Shown: piece by piece, positions 55,279 through 64,000 of the stretch
Layout: each line of letters starts with the position of its first letter
How positions within the stretch are numbered: the stretch's first letter is position 1
Assembly: GCA_947496865.1 (NCBI GenBank)
Contig: CANMEE010000002.1
Location: 620,001-684,000, forward strand
Length of the DNA stretch: 64,000 nucleotides
Origin: an uncultured Sphingomonadaceae bacterium
GTDB lineage: Bacteria; Pseudomonadota; Alphaproteobacteria; Sphingomonadales; Sphingomonadaceae
Direction of reading: 5' to 3'
Made by a program: the position numbers and the translations under genes
Notes under the pieces: model-generated
Seen by the model: the letters and a program-made list of their open reading frames with translations, nothing else
The model's database searches: none
Told to the model about the DNA's origin: nothing

Positions 55279-55769
55279 TGGGAGTTTTCATCTGTGTTGT
55301 TATAATCGGCCAGGTTAATAGCACCGGTCGGTTGAATCGTCGAAATAGCATGTTTGTAAACCAGCTGTGCGAGACCTTCGCGTTCGAGCAATATACAGAA
55401 CAGATCATAGGCTGATACTTCGCCCTGCAACATCACACCGTTGACCAAAAACATAGTGACCGGATCATTGCTGTCCCGGACTGCGGTCAGGAAAATCTCC
55501 TGCAACACACCATTTTTGGCTTTAGCGCGTTCCATTAAATCGGTGAAAGCCTGCATATCCAAGCTTTTCGACGGCATGATTGTAGAAATCGCATGTTTGT
55601 AAACCAGTTGCGACTGGCCATCACGTCGCAACAATATCGAAAAATTATCGAACCAAGTGACGATTCCCTGCAACTTGACGCCTTTTACCAGAAACATCGT
55701 TACCGGCATCTTGGATTTGCGCAGAGAGTTTAAGAAGAGATCTTGTAAGTTATTTGATTTATCGGTCAT
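55275..55769 (-). CDS. hfq: Hfq RNA chaperone with two tandem Sm domains
   Basis: A 164-residue protein, about twice the usual length. Domain 1 has [37 protein letters not shown] and [12 protein letters not shown]. Domain 2 has [38 protein letters not shown] and [12 protein letters not shown]. Both keep the Sm2 signature YKHAIST. Three molecules could form a six-Sm ring, an inference. ATG at 55769 is preferred on family fit, though ATG at 55778 and TTG at 55799 are open. hflX starts inside its stop. Confidence 0.93.
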   Translation of the reverse strand: MTDKSNNLQDLFLNSLRKSKMPVTMFLVKGVKLQGIVTWFDNFSILLRRDGQSQLVYKHAISTIMPSKSLDMQAFTDLMERAKAKNGVLQEIFLTAVRDSNDPVTMFLVNGVMLQGEVSAYDLFCILLEREGLAQLVYKHAISTIQPTGAINLADYNNTDENSH

Positions 55770-55901
55770 TTTTGACATCCGGTTTTTGGCGGCACTCAAG
55801 CCGCATATGGGGGTTAAGTTGTGGCCAGTGATATTGGGGGGACCACGTTTTCGATATATATGGACTTGATCCAGAAGCTACAACCGCAATCGGAACAAGC
55901 G

Positions 55902-57284
55902 TTATTCTGCGTTCTGTTTCTTTTTCGCTGCAAGTCCCAAAATTTTGAGCTTTCTGTGCAAAGCGGAGCGTTCCATCCCTATAAAATTGGCCGTTTTTGA
56001 TATATTTCCGGAAAACCGGCGAATTTGGACTTTAAGATATTCCCGTTCAAAACTTTCACGCGCCTCACGCAGCGGCGATCCCATTAAGGAAGCAACACCC
56101 TGATCCAGATCGTCGTCATTGCCCAATATTTCCGGTGGCAACATTTCTATCTCGATTTTTGCGAAATTGTCTTTTGGTGCCAATATAATCGTCCGTTCGA
56201 TGACATTACGCAATTGGCGGACATTGCCCGGCCAGTCGCATGCCTGCAGCGCCGCCATGGCTTCCGCAGAAATTTCCGGGGGATTCAGCCGCTGGTCAGC
56301 GGCGAAACGGGCCGAATAATGCTCGACAAGTGTCGGTATATCTTCGCGACGCTGGTTTAGCGGCGGCAATTCTACAGGCACAACATTGAGCCGATAGAAC
56401 AGGTCTTCGCGAAAACGCTTTTCCTGAATTTCCTCATCAAGATTGCGGGATGTAGCCGAGACCACCCGAACATCGACCTTAACGCGTTGGGTTCCGCCCA
56501 ATCTGGTAAAGCTTTGCTCGGTCAAGACACGTAATATTTTGCCTTGGGTGTCCAGCGGCATATCCGCCACTTCGTCGATGAACAAAGTCCCGCTATGCGC
56601 CTCTTCCATCAAGCCGATTTTCTCGACAGTACCGTTTCTCTCCGTTCCAAAAAGCTCTTCTTCCACGCTTTCGGGCGACAAACGCGCAGCACTTATTGTC
56701 ACAAATGGCGCATTGGCCCTTGTACTCCAATTATGCATCAAACGCGCCGCGACTTCTTTGCCGACGCCAGCAGGGCCGGAAATAAGCAAGCGGCTGCCAG
56801 TGCCAGCCACGCGCTTTAACGTCGCGCGCACTGCATTTACCGCGGCGCTATTGCCGGTAAGCTCATCGGCAAAACCAACCCGGGCCTTCAGGTCCTCATT
56901 TTCCCGACGGAGACTTTCTGTTTCCGTCGCCCGCGCGACGAGATGCATTAAATGTTCCGCCTCAAACGGTTTCTCGATGAAATCGACCGCGCCTTGAGAG
57001 ATTGCCGCGACAGCGGTGTCGATATTGCCATGACCTGAAATTACAATGACCGGCAATTTGGGGTCGATATTCTTGATCTCGGTCAGCAATTCCAGACCGT
57101 CCAAGCGCGACCCCCTCAACCATACATCGAGCAAGACCAAAGACGGTTTGCGTTCCTTGACGGCCGCCAGGGCTGAATCGCTGTCCGCAGCGACTCTGGT
57201 GTCATAACCATCATCTTCTAACACGCCGGAAATCAATTCCCGGATATCTGGTTCATCGTCAACAATCAGGATGTCTAATGCCAT
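55902..57284 (-). CDS. ntrX: Response regulator NtrX, lacking the GAFTGA loop
   Basis: A 460-residue regulator. Receiver domain (about 1-120, phosphoacceptor aspartate in LVLLDVWLRGS), AAA+ domain with LLISGPAGVGKEVAARL and TLFIDEVADMPLDTQGK, and a Fis-type helix-turn-helix at the end. Between ELFGTERNG and EEAHSGTLFIDE the sigma-54-contacting GAFTGA loop is missing, so it probably does not drive sigma-54. It follows ntrY by 11 nt. It likely controls nitrogen, redox or envelope functions as in other alphaproteobacteria. Confidence 0.95.
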   Translation of the reverse strand: MALDILIVDDEPDIRELISGVLEDDGYDTRVAADSDSALAAVKERKPSLVLLDVWLRGSRLDGLELLTEIKNIDPKLPVIVISGHGNIDTAVAAISQGAVDFIEKPFEAEHLMHLVARATETESLRRENEDLKARVGFADELTGNSAAVNAVRATLKRVAGTGSRLLISGPAGVGKEVAARLMHNWSTRANAPFVTISAARLSPESVEEELFGTERNGTVEKIGLMEEAHSGTLFIDEVADMPLDTQGKILRVLTEQSFTRLGGTQRVKVDVRVVSATSRNLDEEIQEKRFREDLFYRLNVVPVELPPLNQRREDIPTLVEHYSARFAADQRLNPPEISAEAMAALQACDWPGNVRQLRNVIERTIILAPKDNFAKIEIEMLPPEILGNDDDLDQGVASLMGSPLREARESFEREYLKVQIRRFSGNISKTANFIGMERSALHRKLKILGLAAKKKQNAE

Positions 57285-57295
57285 TTTCTTGACCT

Positions 57296-59632
57296 CTAGC
57301 TTGGGGGTAATTTATCTGGTTTTTGGATAGGTTTGAAGTCCGCTTTGCCGACTTCCTTATCTGCAATATCGCTCGTCTCGGTCGCTGTATTTCGAGCCGT
57401 GAAATTGTCACCCAGGCGGGCAAGTTTTGTGGGGTTCAGGCTGATGGTCACGCGCGTACCTCCGCCCTGCTCTGCCGTGCATGAATCAGTGAAGGCAATG
57501 TTACCAAAATGCTCTTCAATAATTTTCTTAACAATCGCGAGGCCCAGTCCCGTGCCTTTTTCGCGAGTGGTCATATAGGGTTCGACAATCCGCTCCCGCT
57601 CCGCCGGCAGGCCAATACCATTGTCATCCAGCTGTATCTCGACTTCGTCGTCATCATGATGAACGCGCATGGAAATTTGTCCGTCTTCGAGGGAGAACGC
57701 CCCATCGGCTTCCGCTTTTTGTTCAATCGCCTCCACCGCGTTTTTGACGATATTGGTGAGCGCTTGGCCCAATTGCCGACGGTCGCACACCAAGGATAGC
57801 TGCGGGTCATTTGTTTCAAACCGGAATGTTATTTTGGGGTGTGCCACTTCTTGCAGGAAAACTGCCTGTTTCACGAGGTCGGTCAGATTTTCGTCACGGA
57901 ATACCGGCTTTGGCATGCGGGCAAAGGAGGAAAACTCGTCAACAATATTTCTGAGATCCCCGACCTGCCGGACAATTGTTCCTGTCAACTGCGAGAATAT
58001 CGCCGCGCCCTCATCGATATTTTTACCAAAGCGCCGCTGCAGCCGTTCTGCCGCCAATTGAATGGGCGTCAGTGGGTTTTTTATCTCGTGTGCGATCCTG
58101 CGCGCGACATCTGACCACGCGGCGCGGCGTTGATCCAGCAACCGCTGGGTAATATCTTCAAAGGTAATGACATGGCCGGATGGCCCGCTCACAATTTTCA
58201 CCTCCAGCGTGCGAATTTCATTGCCGGATGAGAATTGAATAATCGTATTCTCTATGCTCTCACCGATGAGTTCAGCAAATTCCGGGGCGACATCCTTTAT
58301 CTGTTTGTCGAGCAGATATTCGCTTTCCTTCGCAAGCAGCGCCTGCGCGCGGGAGTTGGCCAATCGCACTTGCCCCGCCTCATCCAGGCTGATGATACCC
58401 GCCGTGACCGATTCCAACACGGTTTCGATAAAAACACGCCGCGTACCCAGTTGCTCGTTGGCAGTTAACAATGCTGTCGTTTGGGTTTCCAAGCGCTCGG
58501 TCATGCGGTTAAACGCCCTACCCAACGTACCGATTTCGTCTTTCGCTATGGGCGCTGGCACCCGGGTCGCCAAGTCCCCTTCCGTAATCCGTTTGGCAGC
58601 ATCCACCAATTCACCCACCGGTCGGACCATCCTGTCCGCGACGATGAGCGCCACCCAAAGCGCCAGCCCGACGATGAACAGCGACACAACAAACAGGGCA
58701 ATGTTAAATTGCAGTTGGAGGCTGCGGGATCGGGTGAACAAATTGTCATAATCCGCCAGAACCGATTGCGCCCTCTCCCATTGACTAAGCGCCAACATGT
58801 CGGAATCCCGGCCTGCATAGAGGAAAACCTGTGACTCCAGATCAAGCGCCGTGACAGCTTCAATCTTATTGGCTTTTGCAGTGACCACATAATTTTGCCC
58901 GGCCATCAGCTGATTGATAATTTCGCTGGTAATTTTTGCGTCTTGCTCACTGTTATCGGGGTTCACAGCCGCCGCCGTGCGTACGACACCGTCTTCGCCA
59001 TATTGAATAATGGCTGATTCATTTAGCTTTCGTGTCAGCACCTGGAACGAGTAATTTTCAGCAAATTCGGGGTGATCAATTCCCTTTTCGTTGAGAAAAC
59101 TTCTTAAATCACTGGCCATGGTGATGGTTTCTTCGCCAACATCCCGGCGATTTTGATCATAATATCCGCGTGCCAGACTATTTGCATTTTCCAGCATCCC
59201 GCGCGCGCGATCAGAAAACCAGAATTCGACGCCATATTGAAAAAGCAGCGAGGCAAAAATCACCACCAATAGCATCGGGACACTGGCAACAAGCGAGAAT
59301 AGCGCCACAAGCCGAACGTGCAGGCGACCACTGCTACCCACAGCAGATTTAGCTGCCCTGCCCTTGGCGATCCGACGCCCCATCAGCACCAGTAGAATAA
59401 TAGCGGGAATAAGGTTCGCGACCAGCAAGGCTGCCGTCAGCGGCGGCGATATGAAGTCCGTCCGACCGGATTGAGAGCTCAGTAGAAAATAACTCCCGCC
59501 TGCCGTCGCCAAAAGCAGTAAAATGACGATCCATTCCACCCGCTTCATCGCGACATCATTCTCGGCGACCAGCGATAAGCGGCGCAACCACTTTGGAGTC
59601 CGTTTTTCGAAAGGGGGTTGCTGGGCTCTCAT
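57296..59632 (-). CDS. ntrY: Sensor histidine kinase NtrY
   Basis: A 778-residue membrane kinase. Several N-terminal membrane segments flank a periplasmic sensor region of about 200 residues, then HAMP (RITEGDLATRVPAPIAKDEIGTLGRAFNRM), PAS, dimerisation domain with H-box VARRIAHEIKNPLTPIQLAAERL, and ATPase with IQLDDNGIGLPAE and TTREKGTGLGLAIVKKI. ATG at 59632 is preferred over 59680, which extends the N-terminus without a clear gain. It lies 83 nt after ntrC. Confidence 0.94.
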   Translation of the reverse strand: MRAQQPPFEKRTPKWLRRLSLVAENDVAMKRVEWIVILLLLATAGGSYFLLSSQSGRTDFISPPLTAALLVANLIPAIILLVLMGRRIAKGRAAKSAVGSSGRLHVRLVALFSLVASVPMLLVVIFASLLFQYGVEFWFSDRARGMLENANSLARGYYDQNRRDVGEETITMASDLRSFLNEKGIDHPEFAENYSFQVLTRKLNESAIIQYGEDGVVRTAAAVNPDNSEQDAKITSEIINQLMAGQNYVVTAKANKIEAVTALDLESQVFLYAGRDSDMLALSQWERAQSVLADYDNLFTRSRSLQLQFNIALFVVSLFIVGLALWVALIVADRMVRPVGELVDAAKRITEGDLATRVPAPIAKDEIGTLGRAFNRMTERLETQTTALLTANEQLGTRRVFIETVLESVTAGIISLDEAGQVRLANSRAQALLAKESEYLLDKQIKDVAPEFAELIGESIENTIIQFSSGNEIRTLEVKIVSGPSGHVITFEDITQRLLDQRRAAWSDVARRIAHEIKNPLTPIQLAAERLQRRFGKNIDEGAAIFSQLTGTIVRQVGDLRNIVDEFSSFARMPKPVFRDENLTDLVKQAVFLQEVAHPKITFRFETNDPQLSLVCDRRQLGQALTNIVKNAVEAIEQKAEADGAFSLEDGQISMRVHHDDDEVEIQLDDNGIGLPAERERIVEPYMTTREKGTGLGLAIVKKIIEEHFGNIAFTDSCTAEQGGGTRVTISLNPTKLARLGDNFTARNTATETSDIADKEVGKADFKPIQKPDKLPPS

Positions 59633-59715
59633 TGTGCTCTTGATACAACAGTTTCGTTGTAAAAAAAGCACTAATGACACAAATATGTCACGATTTGGCG
59701 CACCGAACGATCAGT

Positions 59716-61134
59716 TTATCGTGATTGCGTCGGATCAATCTCATATTCGGTTAATTTTTTACGCAGCGTGTTGCGGTTAATCCCCAGCATATTGGCGGCC
59801 TTTATCTGATTGCCATTGGCCTTGCGCAATATTTCTTCCAACATCGGGCGTTCGAATTTCTCCAATGCGCGATTATACAGCGAGCTCCCAATGTCCTCAT
59901 CCAGCAGCAGGTCTCCGACGATGGACTTTACCCGGTCTGAAAAAAGAGATTCCGCGGCCTGCCCCTGCTCGTCACTTTGTTGAGACTGCAAAATCTGGCG
60001 TATCGCCGTTTCGGATAGCTCCTCTTCCCGAGCCGTCACAACCAATCGATAAATCAGATTTTTAAGTTCCCTAACATTGCCGCGCCAACCATGACGAGAC
60101 AGCAACTCCATCCCATCTTTCGTCAGAATTTTTTGTGGCAGCCCTTCAGAAACCGCTAGGTTGAGAAAATGATTGGCCAAGGCCGGGACGTCACTGGCAC
60201 GGTCCCGCAATGGCGGTAACTCTATCGGAACGACATTGATGCGATAATAGAGGTCTTCGCGAAACTTGCCTTCTTCGATCAAATTCACAAAGTCCTGATT
60301 GGTGGCCGCGACGATGCGCACATCCAGTTTGATCAGCCCCTTGCCACCCACACGATTAATCTCACCCGATTGCAAAGCGCGCAGTAGACGGGTTTGTGCG
60401 TGCATTGGCATATCGCCGATTTCGTCGAGAAACAGCGTTCCGCCTTGCGCCTGCTCAAACTTACCAGCAGCACTATTCACAGCTCCCGTAAAGGCGCCCT
60501 TTTCGTGCCCGAATAACTCTGCTTCAATCAGATCAGTAGGGATCGCCGCCATGTTGACCGCGATAAAAGGCCCCGATTTACGATGACCCAAATTGTGAAT
60601 GGCTTCTGCCACCAACTCTTTACCGGTCCCGGATTCGCCCAAAATTAGTACGGAGAGATCATTGCGCAAAAGCCGCGCTATCATCCGATAGACTTCCTGC
60701 ATTGCAGGGCTGCGACCGACTAACGGAAGGTTGTCATCATCCATATCTTCGGTCGAAAAGCCCTCGCTACGCGGCTTCATCGCTTGCTGAACGACTTCGA
60801 CAAGCTCATCGAGATCAAATGGTTTGGGAAAATATTCAAACGCGCCGGTTTCCGATGCGCGCACAGCCGTATTCAAAGTATTTTGCGCAGAGATAACGAT
60901 GATGGGAAGATCGGCATCGCGGGCTTTGACCGCATCCAATGTCGCGATCCCATCCTCTTCACCCAAGCCGACATCGGTGATCAAAAGGTCATATTTACCA
61001 CTAGCGAGGAGCGCATCACGATCGGATACCGTCTTGCAGCTATCTACCGCCATGCCTTCTGCTTTGAGAGCAGTCGATATGATATGGCTAACGGAAGGAT
61101 CGTCCTCGACCAGTAATATAGTTTGTTTAGCCAT
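59716..61134 (-). CDS. ntrC: Nitrogen regulator NtrC (sigma-54 activator)
   Basis: A 472-residue regulator with receiver domain (DLLITDVGLGEEDG), AAA+ domain with ILGESGTGKELVAEAIH, HEKGAFTGAVNSAAGKFEQAQGGTLFLDEIGDMP, and a Fis-type helix-turn-helix (ANMLGINRNTLRKKLTEYEID). The intact GAFTGA loop shows that it can remodel sigma-54 polymerase, unlike the NtrX encoded next door. It starts 2 nt after ntrB. Confidence 0.96.
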   Translation of the reverse strand: MAKQTILLVEDDPSVSHIISTALKAEGMAVDSCKTVSDRDALLASGKYDLLITDVGLGEEDGIATLDAVKARDADLPIIVISAQNTLNTAVRASETGAFEYFPKPFDLDELVEVVQQAMKPRSEGFSTEDMDDDNLPLVGRSPAMQEVYRMIARLLRNDLSVLILGESGTGKELVAEAIHNLGHRKSGPFIAVNMAAIPTDLIEAELFGHEKGAFTGAVNSAAGKFEQAQGGTLFLDEIGDMPMHAQTRLLRALQSGEINRVGGKGLIKLDVRIVAATNQDFVNLIEEGKFREDLYYRINVVPIELPPLRDRASDVPALANHFLNLAVSEGLPQKILTKDGMELLSRHGWRGNVRELKNLIYRLVVTAREEELSETAIRQILQSQQSDEQGQAAESLFSDRVKSIVGDLLLDEDIGSSLYNRALEKFERPMLEEILRKANGNQIKAANMLGINRNTLRKKLTEYEIDPTQSR

Positions 61135-61136
61135 GA

Positions 61137-62210
61137 CTATCCTTTGGTCGCTATCGGTAAAAACAGAACGAATTGGGTATGCTGCGCGGTGGCAGAACGT
61201 TCATATCTCACGCGGCCATTCATATCGTTGATCAATTTGCGCACCAGAGCCAAGCCAAGCCCCTGCCCCTCCCTTTTTGTCGATACAAATGGCGAAAATA
61301 TATCCCGCTCGAGTTCCGGAGGAACGCCGGGGCCATTATCTCTAACAATGATTTCAACCGGCAACCGCACCATCTGGTCGGAACCGTGGATCGATAGAGA
61401 TGCACCAAAGCTATAGCGTGTAATCACCTGAATATCAGGCTGCTGAATATTTTTGGTAGCATCCACGGCATTGGACAACAGGTTGGTCAATACCTGCATC
61501 AATGCATCGGGATCGACCAAAACATCCGGCAATGATGGATCAAATTGATCCCCGATTTTAAGGTCACCATTTTGGGCCGTCTCAATGGATTGGCGCGCAC
61601 GATCAATGAGCGAATGGACATTTACCGCTTCCACATTGGCGGGCTGGTTGGTCGACAGGCTTTGCATCCGGTCCAACAACTTGGCGATCCGTTCGACCTC
61701 CCCCTTTATCATATGGGTCAACGCCCGTTGATCGTCGTCAATAGAACGATCAAGCAGCTGCGCCGCGCCTTTTATCGCCGCCAGCGGGTTCTTGATTTCA
61801 TGGCCCAATATGTCGGGTGCCCGCACTGAAAACTGGTCTTGCTCACCTTGTTGCCGTTCGACCACCGGACCATCAGCGGGAAGCGGGGCGATGGATACGA
61901 TCCGCCAGCGCTGATCTGCGGGTATGGTGTGGATGTCAAAATTCACCAATCCCGCCTCGCGCCCTTTCAAGGAAACAGCCACCCGGCGCGCCGCGACATT
62001 AGCATCCTTATCCGTCAGCGCGTTGACCAGACGGTCGTCGTCAAACTGCAGTTGATTGGAAATATGGTCGCCGATGAGATGCTTTGCGCTTTGCCCAAAG
62101 AAATTCTCGGCTACCGGATTGACCTTTGCGATCTGGTGCGTTTCGTCAATGATCAACAAAGCGTCCGGCAGGCCAGCGAAAATCTGTTCTGCCGACGGCA
62201 AGTCAGCCAT
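61137..62210 (-). CDS. ntrB: Nitrogen sensor kinase NtrB
   Basis: A 357-residue soluble kinase. PAS domain (LLIIDETHQIAKVNPVAENFFGQSAKHLIG), H-box ILGHEIKNPLAAIKGAAQLLDR, and ATPase motifs VRDNGPGVPPELERDIFSPFVSTKREGQGLGLALVRKL. In the family it phosphorylates NtrC when nitrogen is scarce, under PII control. The ATG overlaps the dusB stop by 1 nt (TGATG). The PII gene itself is not in the window. Confidence 0.95.
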   Translation of the reverse strand: MADLPSAEQIFAGLPDALLIIDETHQIAKVNPVAENFFGQSAKHLIGDHISNQLQFDDDRLVNALTDKDANVAARRVAVSLKGREAGLVNFDIHTIPADQRWRIVSIAPLPADGPVVERQQGEQDQFSVRAPDILGHEIKNPLAAIKGAAQLLDRSIDDDQRALTHMIKGEVERIAKLLDRMQSLSTNQPANVEAVNVHSLIDRARQSIETAQNGDLKIGDQFDPSLPDVLVDPDALMQVLTNLLSNAVDATKNIQQPDIQVITRYSFGASLSIHGSDQMVRLPVEIIVRDNGPGVPPELERDIFSPFVSTKREGQGLGLALVRKLINDMNGRVRYERSATAQHTQFVLFLPIATKG

Positions 62211-63205
62211 CAGGCGGCCGCTTTATCGAGCCAAGGCGCATAAAAATTTTGCAACATGGACAGAACTTTTGACGCATCAATTTCTTTATTGGCTTGATTA
62301 CGAAAGTCCGCAGATCCTGGCAGGCCTTTGGTATACCATCCAATATGCTTGCGCGCGACTTTGACGCCAATATCTTCACCATAAAGATCCAGCATTGCGC
62401 GATAATGTTCTTCCAAAACAGCATATTGTGCCTGCAAGTCAGGGTCGGCCAGCGTGGTTCCATGTTCAAACCAGTGCATCACTTGCCCCAGCAGCCATGG
62501 CTTTCCATAGGCACCACGCCCGATCATCAGGCCGTCAGCACCGCTTTCCGTTAAGGCCCGCTCGCAATCATCAATCGTGCAGATATCACCGTTTACGATT
62601 ACGGGCACTGAAACCGCATCCTTGACCTGCTTCACAAAAGTCCAATCGGCGCTGCCTTTGTACATTTGACAGCGGGTCCGGCCATGCACAGTGATCATCT
62701 TTGCGCCCAGATCTTCTGCAATATGGGCAAGTTCCGGCGCATTTAAACTATTATGATCCCAGCCCATCCGCATTTTGACGGTCACGGGTACGTTGACGGC
62801 TTTGACCGTGGCTTTGATAAGCGCGGCGGCCAATGGCAAGTCCCGCATCAGTGCAGACCCAGCATCGCCGTTCACGACTTTTTTGACCGGGCATCCCATA
62901 TTGATATCGATAATATCTGCGCCACGATCCTCATTGAGTTTTGCGGCTTCCGCCATGGCGTCCGGCGAACAGCCAGCCAATTGCATCGATACTGGCTCTT
63001 CGGTCGGGTCCCAGGCGCATTTTTGCAAAGACTGACGCGTTTCCCGGATCATCGCTTGGCTAGCAATCATTTCGGTTACATTTAAGCCGGAACCAAAGCG
63101 CCGAACCAATTTGCGAAACGGCAGGTCGGTGACGCCCGTCATGGGCGCCAGCAACACGGGACTGTTGATCGTGATTTTATCGATCGAGATGGGGTTAAGT
63201 TTCAT
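62210..63205 (-). CDS. dusB: tRNA-dihydrouridine synthase DusB (NifR3)
   Basis: A 331-residue FMN enzyme that reduces uridines in tRNA. Motifs are [21 protein letters not shown], the catalytic cysteine in [25 protein letters not shown] sequence, [16 protein letters not shown] and [13 protein letters not shown]. It opens the dusB-ntrB-ntrC-ntrY-ntrX block, where it is historically called nifR3. It diverges from ispDF with 79 nt between starts. Confidence 0.95.
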   Translation of the reverse strand: MKLNPISIDKITINSPVLLAPMTGVTDLPFRKLVRRFGSGLNVTEMIASQAMIRETRQSLQKCAWDPTEEPVSMQLAGCSPDAMAEAAKLNEDRGADIIDINMGCPVKKVVNGDAGSALMRDLPLAAALIKATVKAVNVPVTVKMRMGWDHNSLNAPELAHIAEDLGAKMITVHGRTRCQMYKGSADWTFVKQVKDAVSVPVIVNGDICTIDDCERALTESGADGLMIGRGAYGKPWLLGQVMHWFEHGTTLADPDLQAQYAVLEEHYRAMLDLYGEDIGVKVARKHIGWYTKGLPGSADFRNQANKEIDASKVLSMLQNFYAPWLDKAAA

Positions 63206-63284
63206 ATCATATGCCTAAAATTTAAGCAGCCTTTATCGTCAAAGCGACTGGCAGGCAAGAAGGGACTGGGCTAGATCACCCATA

Positions 63285-64000
63285 ATGAATGATTCTGCTG
63301 CTCTTATTCAAGAAAATCACGCCCTTATTGTCGCTGCTGGACAAGGACAACGGTCGGGGCTTGAGCTTCCTAAACAATATGCCACGGTTAAGGGCCAAGC
63401 GATGGTGTACCACAGTACAGCCCGCTTGCTCCATCATCCGAAAATCGCAAAGCTATGGATTGTAATCGGGGCTGGGCAAGAGCAACAATTGGATCAAGCG
63501 CTAGCCGCGCTAACCGGTTATGAAGTGGTTATCGGCGGCGCAACGCGACAAGAAAGTGTCCGCAACGGTCTATCCGCCATTGCCGCCGCTGGCGGCGCAA
63601 AAAATATTCTCATTCACGATGCCGCCCGGCCTTTTCTCTCTTCGAAAATGATCAGCAGCCTGGTTTCAGCGCTTGGTGCAGAATCCGCGGCTATACCTGT
63701 ATTGCCGGCAATCGATACCATGATTAACGCCAGCGATGGACGGGCAGGCGATACGGTCGATAGAAACATGCTTTGGCGTGTACAGACGCCGCAAGCCTTT
63801 GATTTTGAAAAACTAGTCCAAGCCCACAGCCAATGGATCGGGAGCAATGATGCGACTGATGACGCGCAAATATTCAGGGCTGCCGGACATGAAGTCGTAA
63901 TAGTCGATGGCGATGAAGCGTTGAACAAATACACCACAGCATCGGACTTTGCTGAACAATCGGAAGAAAATATGACGCAGATCCGCACTGGGATGGGTTT
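63285..64000 (+). CDS. ispDF: 2-C-methyl-D-erythritol 4-phosphate cytidylyltransferase, probably bifunctional IspDF (3' end outside window)
   Basis: The frame starts at ATG 63285 and stays open to the window edge. The cytidylyltransferase motifs are HALIVAAGQGQRSGLELPKQY, VVIGGATRQESVRNGL, LIHDAARPF, WRVQTPQAFDF and DATDDAQIF. These make CDP-methylerythritol in the MEP isoprenoid route. The last readable residues, MTQIRTGMGF, match the start of an IspF domain, which suggests the fused IspDF enzyme common in alphaproteobacteria. The fusion is inferred from ten residues only. Confidence 0.88.
   Translation, partial: MNDSAALIQENHALIVAAGQGQRSGLELPKQYATVKGQAMVYHSTARLLHHPKIAKLWIVIGAGQEQQLDQALAALTGYEVVIGGATRQESVRNGLSAIAAAGGAKNILIHDAARPFLSSKMISSLVSALGAESAAIPVLPAIDTMINASDGRAGDTVDRNMLWRVQTPQAFDFEKLVQAHSQWIGSNDATDDAQIFRAAGHEVVIVDGDEALNKYTTASDFAEQSEENMTQIRTGMG

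Noticed and set aside
1..64000. Search for CRISPR arrays, transposases, prophage genes and defence islands
   Set aside because: No regularly spaced repeats, transposase or phage structural genes were seen; the content is almost entirely conserved housekeeping genes.

Overview
This 64 kb stretch is a gene-dense bacterial chromosome segment with moderate GC, short intergenic gaps and many 1-8 nt gene overlaps. The gene content points to an alphaproteobacterium of the Sphingomonadales, near Sphingopyxis, Sphingorhabdus or Parasphingorhabdus. The supporting marks are a C4-type 5-aminolevulinate synthase, the dusB(nifR3)-ntrB-ntrC-ntrY-ntrX-hfq-hflX block, an Hfq made of two tandem Sm domains, an apparent IspDF fusion and a PhaR regulator. 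The genus is an inference from this content; no ribosomal RNA gene is present.

Layout. 1-1.7 kb: end of an ECF sigma factor gene, its RskA-like anti-sigma factor and a secreted fasciclin protein, with a structured leader over the fasciclin ribosome binding site and a strong terminator. 1.7-6.5 kb (minus): DNA ligase and ligase-associated exonuclease, then hemA and murI. 6.6-12.6 kb (plus): plsY, dprA, topA, a short rhodanese, msrA and an HD-domain protein. 12.7-15.9 kb (minus): a DUF2189 membrane protein, then era, rnc and lepB. 16.1-19.0 kb: pgi and gor. 19.1-30.9 kb: a propionyl-CoA to succinyl-CoA operon (pccB, DUF808 protein, mce, crotonase, mcm, bioB, pccA), followed by an MFS transporter and alr. 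31.1-36.7 kb: phaR, proS, rnr, a peroxiredoxin-like gene and a divergent usp. 36.8-40.0 kb: pdhC and lpd with an unknown membrane protein between them. 40.0-40.3 kb: a non-coding repeat cluster. 40.3-43.3 kb: amidohydrolase, an unusual class IV aminotransferase and a sulfotransferase-like gene. 43.4-44.2 kb: two small exported proteins and tRNA-Ser(UGA). 44.4-54.0 kb: cell-wall genes (lytic transglycosylase, rlpA, dacA), then tmk, holB, metG, tatD, an MBL hydrolase, an aspartic protease and mazG. 54.0-63.2 kb (minus): hflX, hfq, ntrX, ntrY, ntrC, ntrB, dusB. 63.3-64.0 kb: start of ispDF, cut by the window edge.

Most of the window is housekeeping sequence. No prophage, transposase, CRISPR array or recognisable defence island was seen. 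The most unusual points are: the SigK/RskA/fasciclin-like module with nested inverted repeats over the target gene's promoter and ribosome binding site; the tandem-Sm Hfq; an NtrX lacking the GAFTGA loop beside an NtrC that keeps it; a class IV aminotransferase lacking the usual PLP-contacting glutamate, translationally coupled to a P-loop sulfotransferase-like protein; an AT-richer unknown membrane gene between pdhC and lpd; and an MFS carrier with a roughly 100-residue soluble insertion.
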